Assembly (NCBI GenBank): GCA_910575035.1
Contig: CAJTDL010000032.1
Span: 1 to 50,661, forward strand
Length of the DNA: 50,661 nt
Source: Lachnospiraceae bacterium
Lineage (GTDB): Bacteria; Bacillota; Clostridia; Lachnospirales; Lachnospiraceae
Direction: 5' to 3'
Shown: one piece after another, positions 33,893 through 41,668 of the stretch
How the letters are laid out: each line of letters begins with the position of its first letter
How positions within the stretch are numbered: the stretch's first letter is position 1
The notes under the pieces: generated by a model
The model's database searches: none
What the model was told of the DNA's origin: nothing
The model's input: the letters and a program-made list of their open reading frames with translations, nothing else
Program-made: the position numbers and the translations under genes

Positions 33893-34015
33893 AAACCCTC
33901 CCCTCACACCTGAAATTTTATGTTATAATTTTTTTGAAATATGTAACCTCCAAGTCCCAAAGGGTGCTTATTAGGGTGAAGGCCTTTGAATACGGACAGA
34001 AAGGAGATGAAAGCC

Positions 34016-34576
34016 TTGGATGACAATCGAATTGTTGAACTGTATTTGTTTCGTGACGAAGCAGCTATCAAGCAGACCTCCGAGAAATTTGGAAAGCGCT
34101 TGCGCTCTTTGGCCTATGGGATTATAGGTGACCGGCAGACTGCCGAAGAATGTGAAAACGACACTTATATGGAAGCATGGAACGCCATCCCGCCCCATGA
34201 GCCGAGAAGCTATCTGTATGCGTTCCTGGCTCGTATCACCCGCCACATTTCCCTAAATTGCTGCCGTGAACGCAGCCGCCTAAAACGCAAGGCATTTATC
34301 TGCGAACTTAGCGCGGAGATGGAACAATGCATCCCAACACCAGACGATGTGGAGTGCCGCATAGACGATATGGCATTCGGTGAAGCAATCAATGGGTTTC
34401 TCGGCGGGCTGGACGAGGAAAAGCGGAACATCTTCATCCGCCGGTACTGGTATTTGGATTCCATTGCCGCCATCTCTGCAGGCTTTGCATGTTCTGAGAG
34501 CAAAGTGAAAACCACGCTTTTCCGATGCCGCAGCCAGCTTCGGAATCACCTTGAAAAGGAGGGTTACATGATATGA
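34016..34576 (+). CDS. ECF-type RNA polymerase sigma factor
   Basis: 186 aa from TTG 34016 (AAAGGAGA 8 bases upstream; ATG 34007 sits right on that site). Region 2 lies at about 20-85 (FGKRLRSLAYGIIGDRQTAEE and NDTYMEAWNAIPPHEPRS), region 4 at about 130-180 (LDEEKRNIFIRRYWYLDSI then AAISAGFACSESKVKTTLFR). It overlaps the next gene (ATGA at 34573), coupling it to a membrane partner as usual for ECF/anti-sigma pairs. The upstream TGTAACCTCC (33942-33951) could be the -35 of its own promoter, but this is a guess. Confidence 0.88.
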   Translation: MDDNRIVELYLFRDEAAIKQTSEKFGKRLRSLAYGIIGDRQTAEECENDTYMEAWNAIPPHEPRSYLYAFLARITRHISLNCCRERSRLKRKAFICELSAEMEQCIPTPDDVECRIDDMAFGEAINGFLGGLDEEKRNIFIRRYWYLDSIAAISAGFACSESKVKTTLFRCRSQLRNHLEKEGYMI

Positions 34577-36537
34577 GAGGAAATGAGTTCTTGGACAAGA
34601 TGGAGCTTATCGACCCCGCTTATGTGGAAGCGGCGGACGCTGAGCCGAAGAAGAAACGCGCTTGGATGAAATGGGCAGCCGCGGCTGCCTGCCTCTGCCT
34701 GATTGCTGCGGCTGCCCTGCCCTATTTTCTCCCAGAAAAGAATTGCAATGTGGAGCCGCCTATAGCCACAGGGGAGCGCCCGCCTGTCACAGAAGAAGTT
34801 CCGTCTGCCACAGGAGATGAGCCAGACGAAGCCTTTTCTGCAAAGACTTCTGAAACTTATTCTACGCTTTCGGAATTGCTGGGCTACTTAAGCGCCCATG
34901 AATCACATGATGACAGACTGCTGTATGCATCCGATGGGTATTCGGTTCCAGCGGCTCCTGAAAAAATAAATGAGGGCATAGAGCCAGCACTGGTTGAGAA
35001 TACTGGCGTTGCTGTTACTGCGGATGGGGGATATTCCTATCATATCGGGGCAAACGCCATTTATATTTCCCAGTTGGACGGCAAAAACACACAGAACGCC
35101 GGTTCCATTGACAAAAAGGCAGACGCCATATTTGCCTGCGGCGATAACCTGCTGGTAGTATCCCAATCCTATTCGGAAGGGGATGGGCCTGACCTGGAAT
35201 TTAGCGTGTGTGTCAGCATCTATGATATCACGGTGCCCCATGAGCCGGCGCTGAAGGAAGAATATACCCAGCTTGGCGAGCTGGCCTCCTGCTGGATGTT
35301 AGGCGCAGAGCTTTACTTAACCACCAGTGATGGCCAATGCGCCTGCGGATGGTCGCGGCTGGACGACGCATCCCAGTACTATCCTTCCCTCCAGCATAAT
35401 GGCGAGGCTGTGGAATGGCCCGATGAAGACATTTCCATCCTGGGCGAGCCAACCAAGGTGCAATATTCTGCGGTTACAGCCATCGACGGGAACAGCGGCC
35501 AGGTTGTGAGAAAGAAAGCCATCTACGGCAATATTCAGAATCTGTTCTATGGAGAGGGCTGGATTGCCGCATCTGTTGCTGGAGAGACCCTTTCATATCG
35601 GGAGAACCCTGCCCTCTATACCTTTGACAGCGATTTGCGTTTCACTGGCAAAATCAATACAGCAGAAATTATGGGCGCGCCCGAAGCGAATGGCCTAGAG
35701 GACGGCATGCCGCAAGCCGGAAGCTATCTTAGTATTGTATCTGTCTCAAACTATAAAGGGATTTACCGCCTGTTAGGGACTTTTGTTAAGGACGATGGCG
35801 ATTCCAGAGAGCAGTCCTTTATGGCAATCGCAGCCAATTCCAAAACGGGAGAGGCCAATTCGCAGCTGCTCAAAACAGACGCCGGATATCCGTACGGAGA
35901 ATTTACAGAAATCCTCTGGGAAGGAAACAGGGCAATTATCTGTATTGGGATTACGGATTTTACGGCTGACGAAGATCTAAGCCAGGAAACAAGGTTCCTC
36001 TTTGCTGAATATGACGGCTTAGGCGTAAAGTTCCATGAAACAGAATGGAAGGCAGATTATTTGAACAGCCAGGTTGGCATAATGTATGGAAGCCCTTTGG
36101 GCTGTTTTGAAACCCTAATCCCCATGGGCGAAGGCATCTATCTGCGGTATTCCAATCCTGAGAAAGGCCCGGGCGGTTTTGATGTGTTTGACTTTTCCGA
36201 CAGCGCTGCGCCCAAGCTCCTATACCGTGCCGAATCCTCGCTAAGCGGCCAGGATGCCTTTGACTTCGTGTGGCATATTTACGGTACGCACACATTTGGC
36301 ACTTTAAAGGTCCTGCTTAGCAATGAGGAAGAGTACTCCCGGAATGTAAAACTCTCCTGGTGCATCTATTCTGTTGATACAGGCAGCGAAACGGCAGTCA
36401 CGCTTCAGGAGGAGCATCTGCTGGATGAAGAGATTGAGAACTTCAATGGGGCGGAAAGCATTGGGTTTACTGTTTTTGAGGCTGGAGGCAATGTATATTA
36501 TGTCACAAATAAGAACGAATCCGCAACAGCCTTGTGA
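34573..36537 (+). CDS. Membrane beta-propeller protein, likely anti-sigma factor
   Basis: 654 aa. Residues 1-33 are cytoplasmic (EFLDKMELIDPAYVEAAD), then one membrane helix (WAAAAACLCLIAAAALPYFL, about 34-53) and a large outside part. The outside part has repeated blades of the 'Beta_propel' (DUF) kind (for example YSAVTAIDGNSGQVV, NALFYGEG-like AIYGNIQNLFYGEGW, FEAGGNVYYVTN). Co-encoding with the sigma factor, a short cytoplasmic N-terminus and an external sensor domain suggest it holds the sigma factor until an outside signal acts. No zinc-binding anti-sigma motif is seen, so this is inference. Confidence 0.72.
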   Translation: MRGNEFLDKMELIDPAYVEAADAEPKKKRAWMKWAAAAACLCLIAAAALPYFLPEKNCNVEPPIATGERPPVTEEVPSATGDEPDEAFSAKTSETYSTLSELLGYLSAHESHDDRLLYASDGYSVPAAPEKINEGIEPALVENTGVAVTADGGYSYHIGANAIYISQLDGKNTQNAGSIDKKADAIFACGDNLLVVSQSYSEGDGPDLEFSVCVSIYDITVPHEPALKEEYTQLGELASCWMLGAELYLTTSDGQCACGWSRLDDASQYYPSLQHNGEAVEWPDEDISILGEPTKVQYSAVTAIDGNSGQVVRKKAIYGNIQNLFYGEGWIAASVAGETLSYRENPALYTFDSDLRFTGKINTAEIMGAPEANGLEDGMPQAGSYLSIVSVSNYKGIYRLLGTFVKDDGDSREQSFMAIAANSKTGEANSQLLKTDAGYPYGEFTEILWEGNRAIICIGITDFTADEDLSQETRFLFAEYDGLGVKFHETEWKADYLNSQVGIMYGSPLGCFETLIPMGEGIYLRYSNPEKGPGGFDVFDFSDSAAPKLLYRAESSLSGQDAFDFVWHIYGTHTFGTLKVLLSNEEEYSRNVKLSWCIYSVDTGSETAVTLQEEHLLDEEIENFNGAESIGFTVFEAGGNVYYVTNKNESATAL

Positions 36538-36844
36538 TGGCTTAAATGTAATTTAGAACCCTTTACTATGTCCACATAAAAATGGGTTTGCTGCAGATTA
36601 TGGATGGCCTTGCCTGAATTGCTCCCCCTATTGGCCACTAAAAAACTTACATTAATCTGCAAAAAAAACATCCCCTTGCCACATGAGAGCGTGGTTAGGG
36701 GATGTTTCACTCATGATACCCTCTTGGGCATTCCGGACTGCAAGCCCTTCCAGGGCGTGGGAATAACGTTGCTGTTTCGCAAGGTATGCCTTCTGTGAAA
36801 CCCCGGACTGTGTGCCCTTCCAGGGTGGAAACAGCTTCGCTGTT
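36538..36844. other. Repeat and hairpin-rich gap between converging genes
   Basis: No gene. CCCTTCCAGGG sits in two imperfect 45-base copies, 36733-36780 and 36803-36847, each starting CCGGACTG and ending near a GCTGTTTC; the second ends in GAAACAGCTTCGCTGTTTC. A terminator for the minus strand lies at about 36660-36703. Confidence 0.6.
36660..36703 (-). terminator. Terminator for the minus-strand gene
   Basis: AAACATCCCC pairs with GGGGATGTTT around an inner CCAC/GTGG stem (36667-36702). On the minus strand it is followed by TTTTTTTT, so it ends transcription from the small membrane gene and possibly pfp. Confidence 0.75.
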
Positions 36845-37057
36845 TCATTCGGATTCAGAAGAACTGCCTCTTTTCAGCCATTTGTAAACCATGCCGTAAA
36901 GCCAGATCATTACTGGAATGGCAAAGGTGGAGAACAAAGAAGCCATAAACATAGGGAAAAAGTCTTTGCCCAGGAAGGCAAAAACCAAGGTAATAAGATA
37001 CAGCCCAAGGAGCAGGACAACGCCGATTATTGCTAAGATACGCTGTGCTTTTTTCAT
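36845..37057 (-). CDS. Small two-pass membrane protein
   Basis: 70 aa: a basic start (MKKAQR), two membrane helices (ILAIIGVVLLLGLYLITLV and MASLFSTFAIPVMIWLYGM) and an acidic end (SSSESE). GGAGG is 5 bases before the start. It lies 45 bases downstream of pfp on the same strand and could be read with it. Short proteins like this are common and unnamed in Lachnospiraceae. Confidence 0.7.
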   Translation of the reverse strand: MKKAQRILAIIGVVLLLGLYLITLVFAFLGKDFFPMFMASLFSTFAIPVMIWLYGMVYKWLKRGSSSESE

Positions 37058-37101
37058 TCTTGCCTCCGTTCTTATGCAGGCAGTTAAAAACGTCCTGCTG
37101 A

Positions 37102-38328
37102 TTAAGATACCAGATGGGGAACTGGAAGGTACTGGGGCATGCCATCCTGAAAGGTAACTTCGGATTCGCCTTGGATCAACGGCTTCACATAATTGATCAG
37201 CCCTTCTGTCACATCATTTCCGCGTCCATTGATAAATTCAGCCGGCACAGCCTTTACGCCATTTGCAATTTCACAAACAGGGGCGGAGCCATAAGCAACC
37301 TGATAAGGGCTGCTGCTGGTGCGCTGAATGGTAACCATAAGGCCGGTTTTCCCTTCGGCAGCCAGCTTTACGCCGTGGTTCCCTTCCTGGAAGGACTCGT
37401 CCAGGTCTGTTTTGGAGGCAATATGTGCGCTGCACCTTTGCAGGATATTCAGCTCAATGGAGCGTACCTTCACATCCAGGCGGTCTTGCACCAAATATTC
37501 CAATGTCTTTCCAGCGCCGCTTAACTGGCTGTGGCCGAAGTTGTCCACTTTTCCGGTGGATGCGCTGATATAGTTGCCGTTCTTGTCGCGGATGCCTTCG
37601 GAAACGGCTACAATTACATTGCTGCAGGTTTCCAAAAGCTTGCTGACGTCAGCTAAAAATTCCTCTGTGTCAAAAGCCGCTTCTGGAAGGTAGATCAAGT
37701 GGGGGGCGGCGCAGTATTCATTTCTGGCAAGGACGGAAGATGCTGTCAGCCATCCTGCATCACGCCCCATGATTTCCACGATGGTCACGCTCTTTGGCGT
37801 ATAAATTACAGTGTCATGGAAAATCTCACGCAGGGAGGCTGCCACATATTTTGCGGCGGAGCCAAAGCCTGGGGTATGGTCTGTGACCACCAGGTCATTG
37901 TCAATGGTCTTTGGAACGCCAATCACACGGACAGGGCTGTTGATGGAAGCGGCATAAGCAGAAAGCTTGTCTACCGTATCCATAGAATCATTTCCGCCAA
38001 TATAGAAGAAAGCCTGGATCTCCATCTTTTCAAATACCTGGAAGATCTTCTCATAGGGAGCCTTGTCATCCTCCAGCTTCGGCAGCTTGTAGCGGCAGGA
38101 GCCAAGATACATGGCCGGGCTGGCTTTCAGCATTTCCAGGTTCTCAGTATTCTGGAAGGTTTCGGTCAGATCCAAGGTGCGTTCGTCTAAAATGCCGGTG
38201 ATTCCATTTAGGGAGCCGTAGATACGGTCAAAATCTGGGCAGTTGATAGCGCCATAGACCACGCCTGCAAGGCTGGCATTGATAGCGGCAGTAGGGCCGC
38301 CAGATTGGGCAACAATACAATTTTTCAT
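37102..38328 (-). CDS. pfp: 6-phosphofructokinase, PPi-dependent type
   Basis: 408 aa. The phosphoryl-donor motif is GGNDSMD (111-117), not the GGDGS of ATP-dependent enzymes; the second donor marker is VPKTIDND with Lys140, again as in PPi-type enzymes. The substrate motifs MGRDAGWLTA and the C-terminal VSEGIRDKNGNY follow the family. Reaction: fructose-6-P + PPi to fructose-1,6-bisP, reversible. Lys and Asn-Asp-Ser in place of Gly argue for PPi, but the Asn (GGNDS) is a sub-family trait and only assay can settle it. AAAGGAGAACCCAA sets the start at 38328. Confidence 0.88.
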   Translation of the reverse strand: MKNCIVAQSGGPTAAINASLAGVVYGAINCPDFDRIYGSLNGITGILDERTLDLTETFQNTENLEMLKASPAMYLGSCRYKLPKLEDDKAPYEKIFQVFEKMEIQAFFYIGGNDSMDTVDKLSAYAASINSPVRVIGVPKTIDNDLVVTDHTPGFGSAAKYVAASLREIFHDTVIYTPKSVTIVEIMGRDAGWLTASSVLARNEYCAAPHLIYLPEAAFDTEEFLADVSKLLETCSNVIVAVSEGIRDKNGNYISASTGKVDNFGHSQLSGAGKTLEYLVQDRLDVKVRSIELNILQRCSAHIASKTDLDESFQEGNHGVKLAAEGKTGLMVTIQRTSSSPYQVAYGSAPVCEIANGVKAVPAEFINGRGNDVTEGLINYVKPLIQGESEVTFQDGMPQYLPVPHLVS

Positions 38329-38448
38329 TTGGGTTCTCCTTTTAGTTATCATAAAATTTATGTAATTGTGGAAGCCTGAGTAATATTTTGTGCAAAATGG
38401 CAGGGAAGCAGCAGGCTCAGGCCCACATAGCTACACATACATTAAATT

Positions 38449-38592
38449 TTATAATAAAACAGGGAAAAAGGCAAATAAAATCGCAGAAAATTTGTAAAAG
38501 CGGACGCTGAACGTCGCGTGAGAACCTGATATATCTTCCTGTAGCAAATAGCTGACAACCGATGTGTCCAAGTAGACTTTAAGCTTTTCCAT
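38449..38592 (-). pseudogene. PIN-domain toxin N-terminal remnant
   Basis: 47 codons starting MEKLKVYLDTSVVSYLLQED, the signature start of PIN ribonucleases with the first catalytic Asp, then 25 residues unlike any PIN protein and a stop. Real PIN toxins are about 130 aa, so the core (other acids) is gone. An in-frame ATG at 38598 gives two more residues. No antitoxin was found next to it. Confidence 0.7.
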
Positions 38593-38949
38593 ACGCATCT
38601 TATGCCTATAATTTGTCCGATTCTGGCTTTCATTAGGCTTTCAAATTCGCTCTATATTTTTACTGCCTTATATCATTGACACATGCTACAATTCAGAAAT
38701 AATGCACATTTATTTTCATAAATATTGTAACATTCATTTGCTGCTTTTGCAATCAGGTGAGTCACTTATTCCAGCATTATTGCTACAAAGCTAAGCCGAC
38801 GTATTCACATCATTTTTTAACGAAATTGCATGAGGCTTTATAAAGAGAAAATTGCCCTTCTTTTTCAACAGTTGTAAGAAAGAGTTGTGAGGATAGAAGA
38901 ACTTTCAGTAAGCTTCAAGTAAAAAATAGGATAGGTACGAGGAAAATTG
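38593..38949. other. Gene-free AT-rich stretch
   Basis: Nothing coding is convincing. A TTGACA at about 38676 and an AATAAT 16 bases further could be a plus-strand promoter with no gene. It may be what is left upstream of the broken PIN toxin gene. Confidence 0.35.
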
Positions 38950-39135
38950 TTACCGCAATTCCAAAGAATCCTCTGAATCAATCCACATTTGCATATTTCC
39001 CTCGAGATATAGTCTTATATATTCAAGCGGTTTATCTATATCCAGAGCATTTAAGGCATAGGAGTAAAATTGCGGTTTGCCATGGAGCACTGGCGAATGG
39101 CTGCCAATGCCCCATGGACAATCACCTGTTTCCAT
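38950..39135 (-). CDS. Short unknown protein coupled to ArsR gene
   Basis: 61 aa from the ATG whose first base overlaps the previous gene's stop (TGATG at 39133-39137): METGDCPWGIGSHSPVLHG, ending MWIDSEDSLELR. Rich in acidic and aromatic residues, with no membrane segment. The overlap with the ArsR gene suggests it is translated, but the protein may be a remnant of a larger one. No family recognised. Confidence 0.4.
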   Translation of the reverse strand: METGDCPWGIGSHSPVLHGKPQFYSYALNALDIDKPLEYIRLYLEGNMQMWIDSEDSLELR

Positions 39136-39692
39136 CAATCGTTTTTAATCCGCCAATACTCTATGCCATTTCTGCCTAAAAGCCGTCCGCCGACCATGTC
39201 ACGGCGGATGGTACAGAAATCGTCATGAAAATCGGCGATAATAAGGTTTACTTCCCGCTCGGAATACATTCTGTCAAAGTCAAATGCTTCGGCAATCACT
39301 TCTAAAACAATGCGTTCCTTTTTGAGCTGGGTGGGAATTGATTTTAATTTCCCATATTCAAAAAAGGCATCGATTACCCTTTGACGATAATCGGCATCCC
39401 GTTTTGCCTGCTTTTGTGCCTCGTCAGATTCTTGCTGCAGTATGTCCAATATGCTGGTCTGAAATATCTCTTTGTTCAAGGAATACATCATATAATACTG
39501 ATTTTTGTATGCGCTCACAGCGCCGGCGTCTGATAATTTTTTTAGATGGAAAGAGATGGTAGACGCAGTAAGACCCAATCGCTCTGCCAATCTTTCAACA
39601 TACATATCCTCAACAGCAAGGGATTTTAATATTTGTAGCCGTGATTTATCTGCCAGACACTTAAATAGGCTGATGGCTTTTGCTTCAGTCAT
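39135..39692 (-). CDS. ArsR-family regulator with DUF2087 C-domain
   Basis: 185 aa. Winged helix at about 5-75: SLFKCLADKSRLQILKSL, VERLAERLGLTASTISFHLK and a wing with AVSAYKNQYYMMYSL. The C-terminal 70 residues (IPTQLKKERIVLEVIAEAF, REVNLIIADFHDDFCTIRR, MVGGRLLGRNGIEYWRI) are the DUF2087 domain often attached to ArsR HTHs. ATG 39692 has GGAGG upstream and overlaps the previous gene's stop by 4 bases. It probably regulates this four-gene operon through the palindrome at 41081-41106. Confidence 0.85.
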   Translation of the reverse strand: MTEAKAISLFKCLADKSRLQILKSLAVEDMYVERLAERLGLTASTISFHLKKLSDAGAVSAYKNQYYMMYSLNKEIFQTSILDILQQESDEAQKQAKRDADYRQRVIDAFFEYGKLKSIPTQLKKERIVLEVIAEAFDFDRMYSEREVNLIIADFHDDFCTIRRDMVGGRLLGRNGIEYWRIKND

Positions 39693-40057
39693 GTGGTTTC
39701 CTCCCAAATTTGTATGCACATATCCTTGATTTCCTGGATGGTGTCAAGCTTAATGCGTTCAATGTGCATTTTTTCAACATCCCCATGCTGTTTGGCCTTT
39801 TCATAGGAAGTCATCCAATTCATCGGGATTTGCTCAGCTTTTTGTAAGAAAAAATGCTTCTTAGCCAGAGCGTCCTTTCCGCAGGCCTGTTCTGCAGCAG
39901 AGAGAATCGTTTTGAAAATCTCGTAGACGTTTGCGCGGATTTTTTCAAAATTTCCTTCATCCATGCGGTCATCCGCAACAAAGAGTTTGCTGCGTTGTTT
40001 ACAGGCTGCAATCTGTTCATCAAGATATAACTCAAATTTTTGTTGTTGTTCATTCAT
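39689..40057 (-). CDS. Hypothetical helical protein
   Basis: 122 aa, soluble and predicted nearly all-helical (EQQQKFELYLDEQIAACKQ, ANVYEIFKTILSAAEQAC). No membrane segment or motif. It sits between the aminopeptidase-like gene and the ArsR gene, whose start overlaps its stop, so it is part of the operon. I cannot name the family; proteins of this type often accompany DUF2087 regulators. Confidence 0.6.
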   Translation of the reverse strand: MNEQQQKFELYLDEQIAACKQRSKLFVADDRMDEGNFEKIRANVYEIFKTILSAAEQACGKDALAKKHFFLQKAEQIPMNWMTSYEKAKQHGDVEKMHIERIKLDTIQEIKDMCIQIWEETT

Positions 40058-40072
40058 ATCATTGCTCTCCGG

Positions 40073-41059
40073 TTATAATACTATCGTGCCATGTCCAACA
40101 AAATCAATGTGGTCCGAAGCCGCATTTGTACCGCCGAACATATTATTTGCGCCAACTGCAATGTGAAAAGTGTTGCACATTTTTTCATCTAAAACAGTAT
40201 AACCGCACAGTTCTGTCACATGGGGATTCATGCCAAAGCCAAGTTCGCAAACAACACGGTTTTCCTGTGGCTGCTTCTCGAAAAAGGCGGTGATTTCAGG
40301 TTGATTGCAGCCGCTTATCCTCCCGTCCTTGATATGCAGCAGAACATGCCCGTATTTAACGCCGTCAAGATAGAAAATTTCAAAATAAACCGTACCTTGC
40401 GTTTTGTCCTCAACCGGGGCAATGTAAATCTCGCCGCATGGAAGATCGCCCTCCCCGGCGTCAATATGCCACACTCTATCGGTTAGCTCAAAAGAAAGCC
40501 CGCAATCCTCACCGGTGCGAAGTAAAACTTTACTGGCTCCCCCAAAGCGGTCTTTTGCCTGCTTGCAAGCTTCATAAATAGCAGTATAATCAACGTCATA
40601 TGCCCTCTCCATGCGCTGAATATAATCCTGTGGGGAGAGGTTGGATTCCTCTGCGTTTGCCGCTGTGGGAATTCTGATTTGTGTAAAACGTTTACAATGC
40701 ATGAGCTTTGAAAAGAGTTGCGCCATATATTTGCGGTAGAGCTCAAGCTTGCCGTTATCAATTTCATATCCAAGAATAATAGGACGGTAAGCAAAAATAT
40801 CGAGCACTGCATCAAATTTAGTAAACAAGTCAAAATATTGCTCATTATAACAGCTTTCTTTTGCTGCAAGGAAAATATCCCGATTTACAGAACGGGACTG
40901 TTGCAGCAATATGGGTGTCGCTCCGATTTCTGCTACAGCTATCATGAAGTTGTTTGCAATCTCTTTGTCAGCGTCCTCTCCCCAGAAATGAATCAGTATC
41001 AATTCGCCAGAAGATATGCCGCTGGCTTTCACAATTTTGGATATCATTTTTCTGTCCAT
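40073..41059 (-). CDS. M29-like aminopeptidase (leucyl aminopeptidase/AmpT type)
   Basis: 328 aa. The C-terminal half has the M29-like pattern: DAGEGDLPCGEIYIAPVED, VCELGFGMNPHVTE and the closing FHIAVGANNMFGGTNAASDH then IDFVGHG. In that family the acidic and His residues hold two metals. The N-terminal half (SSGELILIHFWGEDADKE) is less typical. M29 enzymes cut N-terminal residues off peptides; whether this one is active is uncertain because some metal ligands cannot be confirmed by eye. It is the first gene of the operon with a consensus promoter 29 bases upstream. Confidence 0.7.
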   Translation of the reverse strand: MDRKMISKIVKASGISSGELILIHFWGEDADKEIANNFMIAVAEIGATPILLQQSRSVNRDIFLAAKESCYNEQYFDLFTKFDAVLDIFAYRPIILGYEIDNGKLELYRKYMAQLFSKLMHCKRFTQIRIPTAANAEESNLSPQDYIQRMERAYDVDYTAIYEACKQAKDRFGGASKVLLRTGEDCGLSFELTDRVWHIDAGEGDLPCGEIYIAPVEDKTQGTVYFEIFYLDGVKYGHVLLHIKDGRISGCNQPEITAFFEKQPQENRVVCELGFGMNPHVTELCGYTVLDEKMCNTFHIAVGANNMFGGTNAASDHIDFVGHGTIVL

Positions 41060-41080
41060 ATTATTCCAAACCTCCAGTCT

Positions 41081-41116
41081 GATTCTGATTATATAATAGC
41101 AGAATCAAAATGTCAA
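41081..41116 (-). promoter_or_regulatory. Consensus promoter with overlapping palindrome
   Basis: On the minus strand, TTGACA (41111-41116), 17 bases, TATAAT (41088-41093), both perfect. GATTCTG (41081-41087) and CAGAATC (41100-41106) form a 7-base inverted repeat around 12 bases covering the -10. This fits repression by the operon's own ArsR protein. Confidence 0.8.
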
Positions 41117-41404
41117 GTTTAATTTTATATCTATAAAATCAAATTTTAAACTGTTTATTTTTGCTGACTGAAAAACGGGTATGCATTGTCTTTCATAAAG
41201 ATCTATTGTATAATCAATTGCATAAATCGGAAATATTCCTTTGCGTATAAGGTGAATGAAGGAGGGGCTCATTATATTATTCCCTTGATGCTCCTTCTGA
41301 TGGGGCGGCGAAATGGGCTGTGAAAACGTGGGCGGCGCAGCATACAGAATCTACCAAAGCCATTATTTAAAGAGCCTTTGACAGTAATTTCTGGAGAGAA
41401 AAAC
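41117..41404. other. Gap with a possible coding scrap
   Basis: AT-rich. One frame (41260-41370) reads YSLDAPSDGAAKWAVKTW and AAQHTESTKAII before a stop, with no start or ribosome binding site; it looks like the end of a lost gene. Nothing else was found. Confidence 0.35.
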
Positions 41405-41599
41405 ATGGTTTATATTGTAGATAACATTTTAAATTACACTATATATTTGTTTATAAGCCATTTCGGTTTTAGATTAAGTCCAAGAAAAAATGTGGATGAG
41501 CACCACAATCTTGACATCATTTGCAATGCCAGGATTGATACTGCCATGTATGTAAAATGGAAGCCATCAGATTCTAAAAGGTATAATAAGCCTGCCTGA
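41405..41599 (+). CDS. Possible small protein ending in a terminator
   Basis: 64 aa from ATG 41405, 6 bases after GGAGAG: MVYIVDNILNYTIYLFISH, one short hydrophobic part, then a charged end (KWKPSDSKRYNKPA). Its stop codon is inside the left arm of a terminator hairpin, which is compact but unusual. The sequence has no relatives I know, so it may be chance. Confidence 0.3.
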   Translation: MVYIVDNILNYTIYLFISHFGFRLSPRKNVDEHHNLDIICNARIDTAMYVKWKPSDSKRYNKPA

Positions 41600-41627
41600 T
41601 AATCATAACCAGATTCAGGCAGGCTTA
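41587..41627. terminator. Bidirectional terminator
   Basis: TAAGCCTGCCTGA (41587-41599) pairs perfectly with TCAGGCAGGCTTA (41615-41627), 13 bases, with a 15-base loop and AT-rich sides. It stands at the end of the giant minus-strand gene and of the small plus-strand ORF. Confidence 0.75.
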
Positions 41628-41668
41628 TGTTTATTATGGAGGAGGGCTGCTCCTTTTCTGTAAATATG

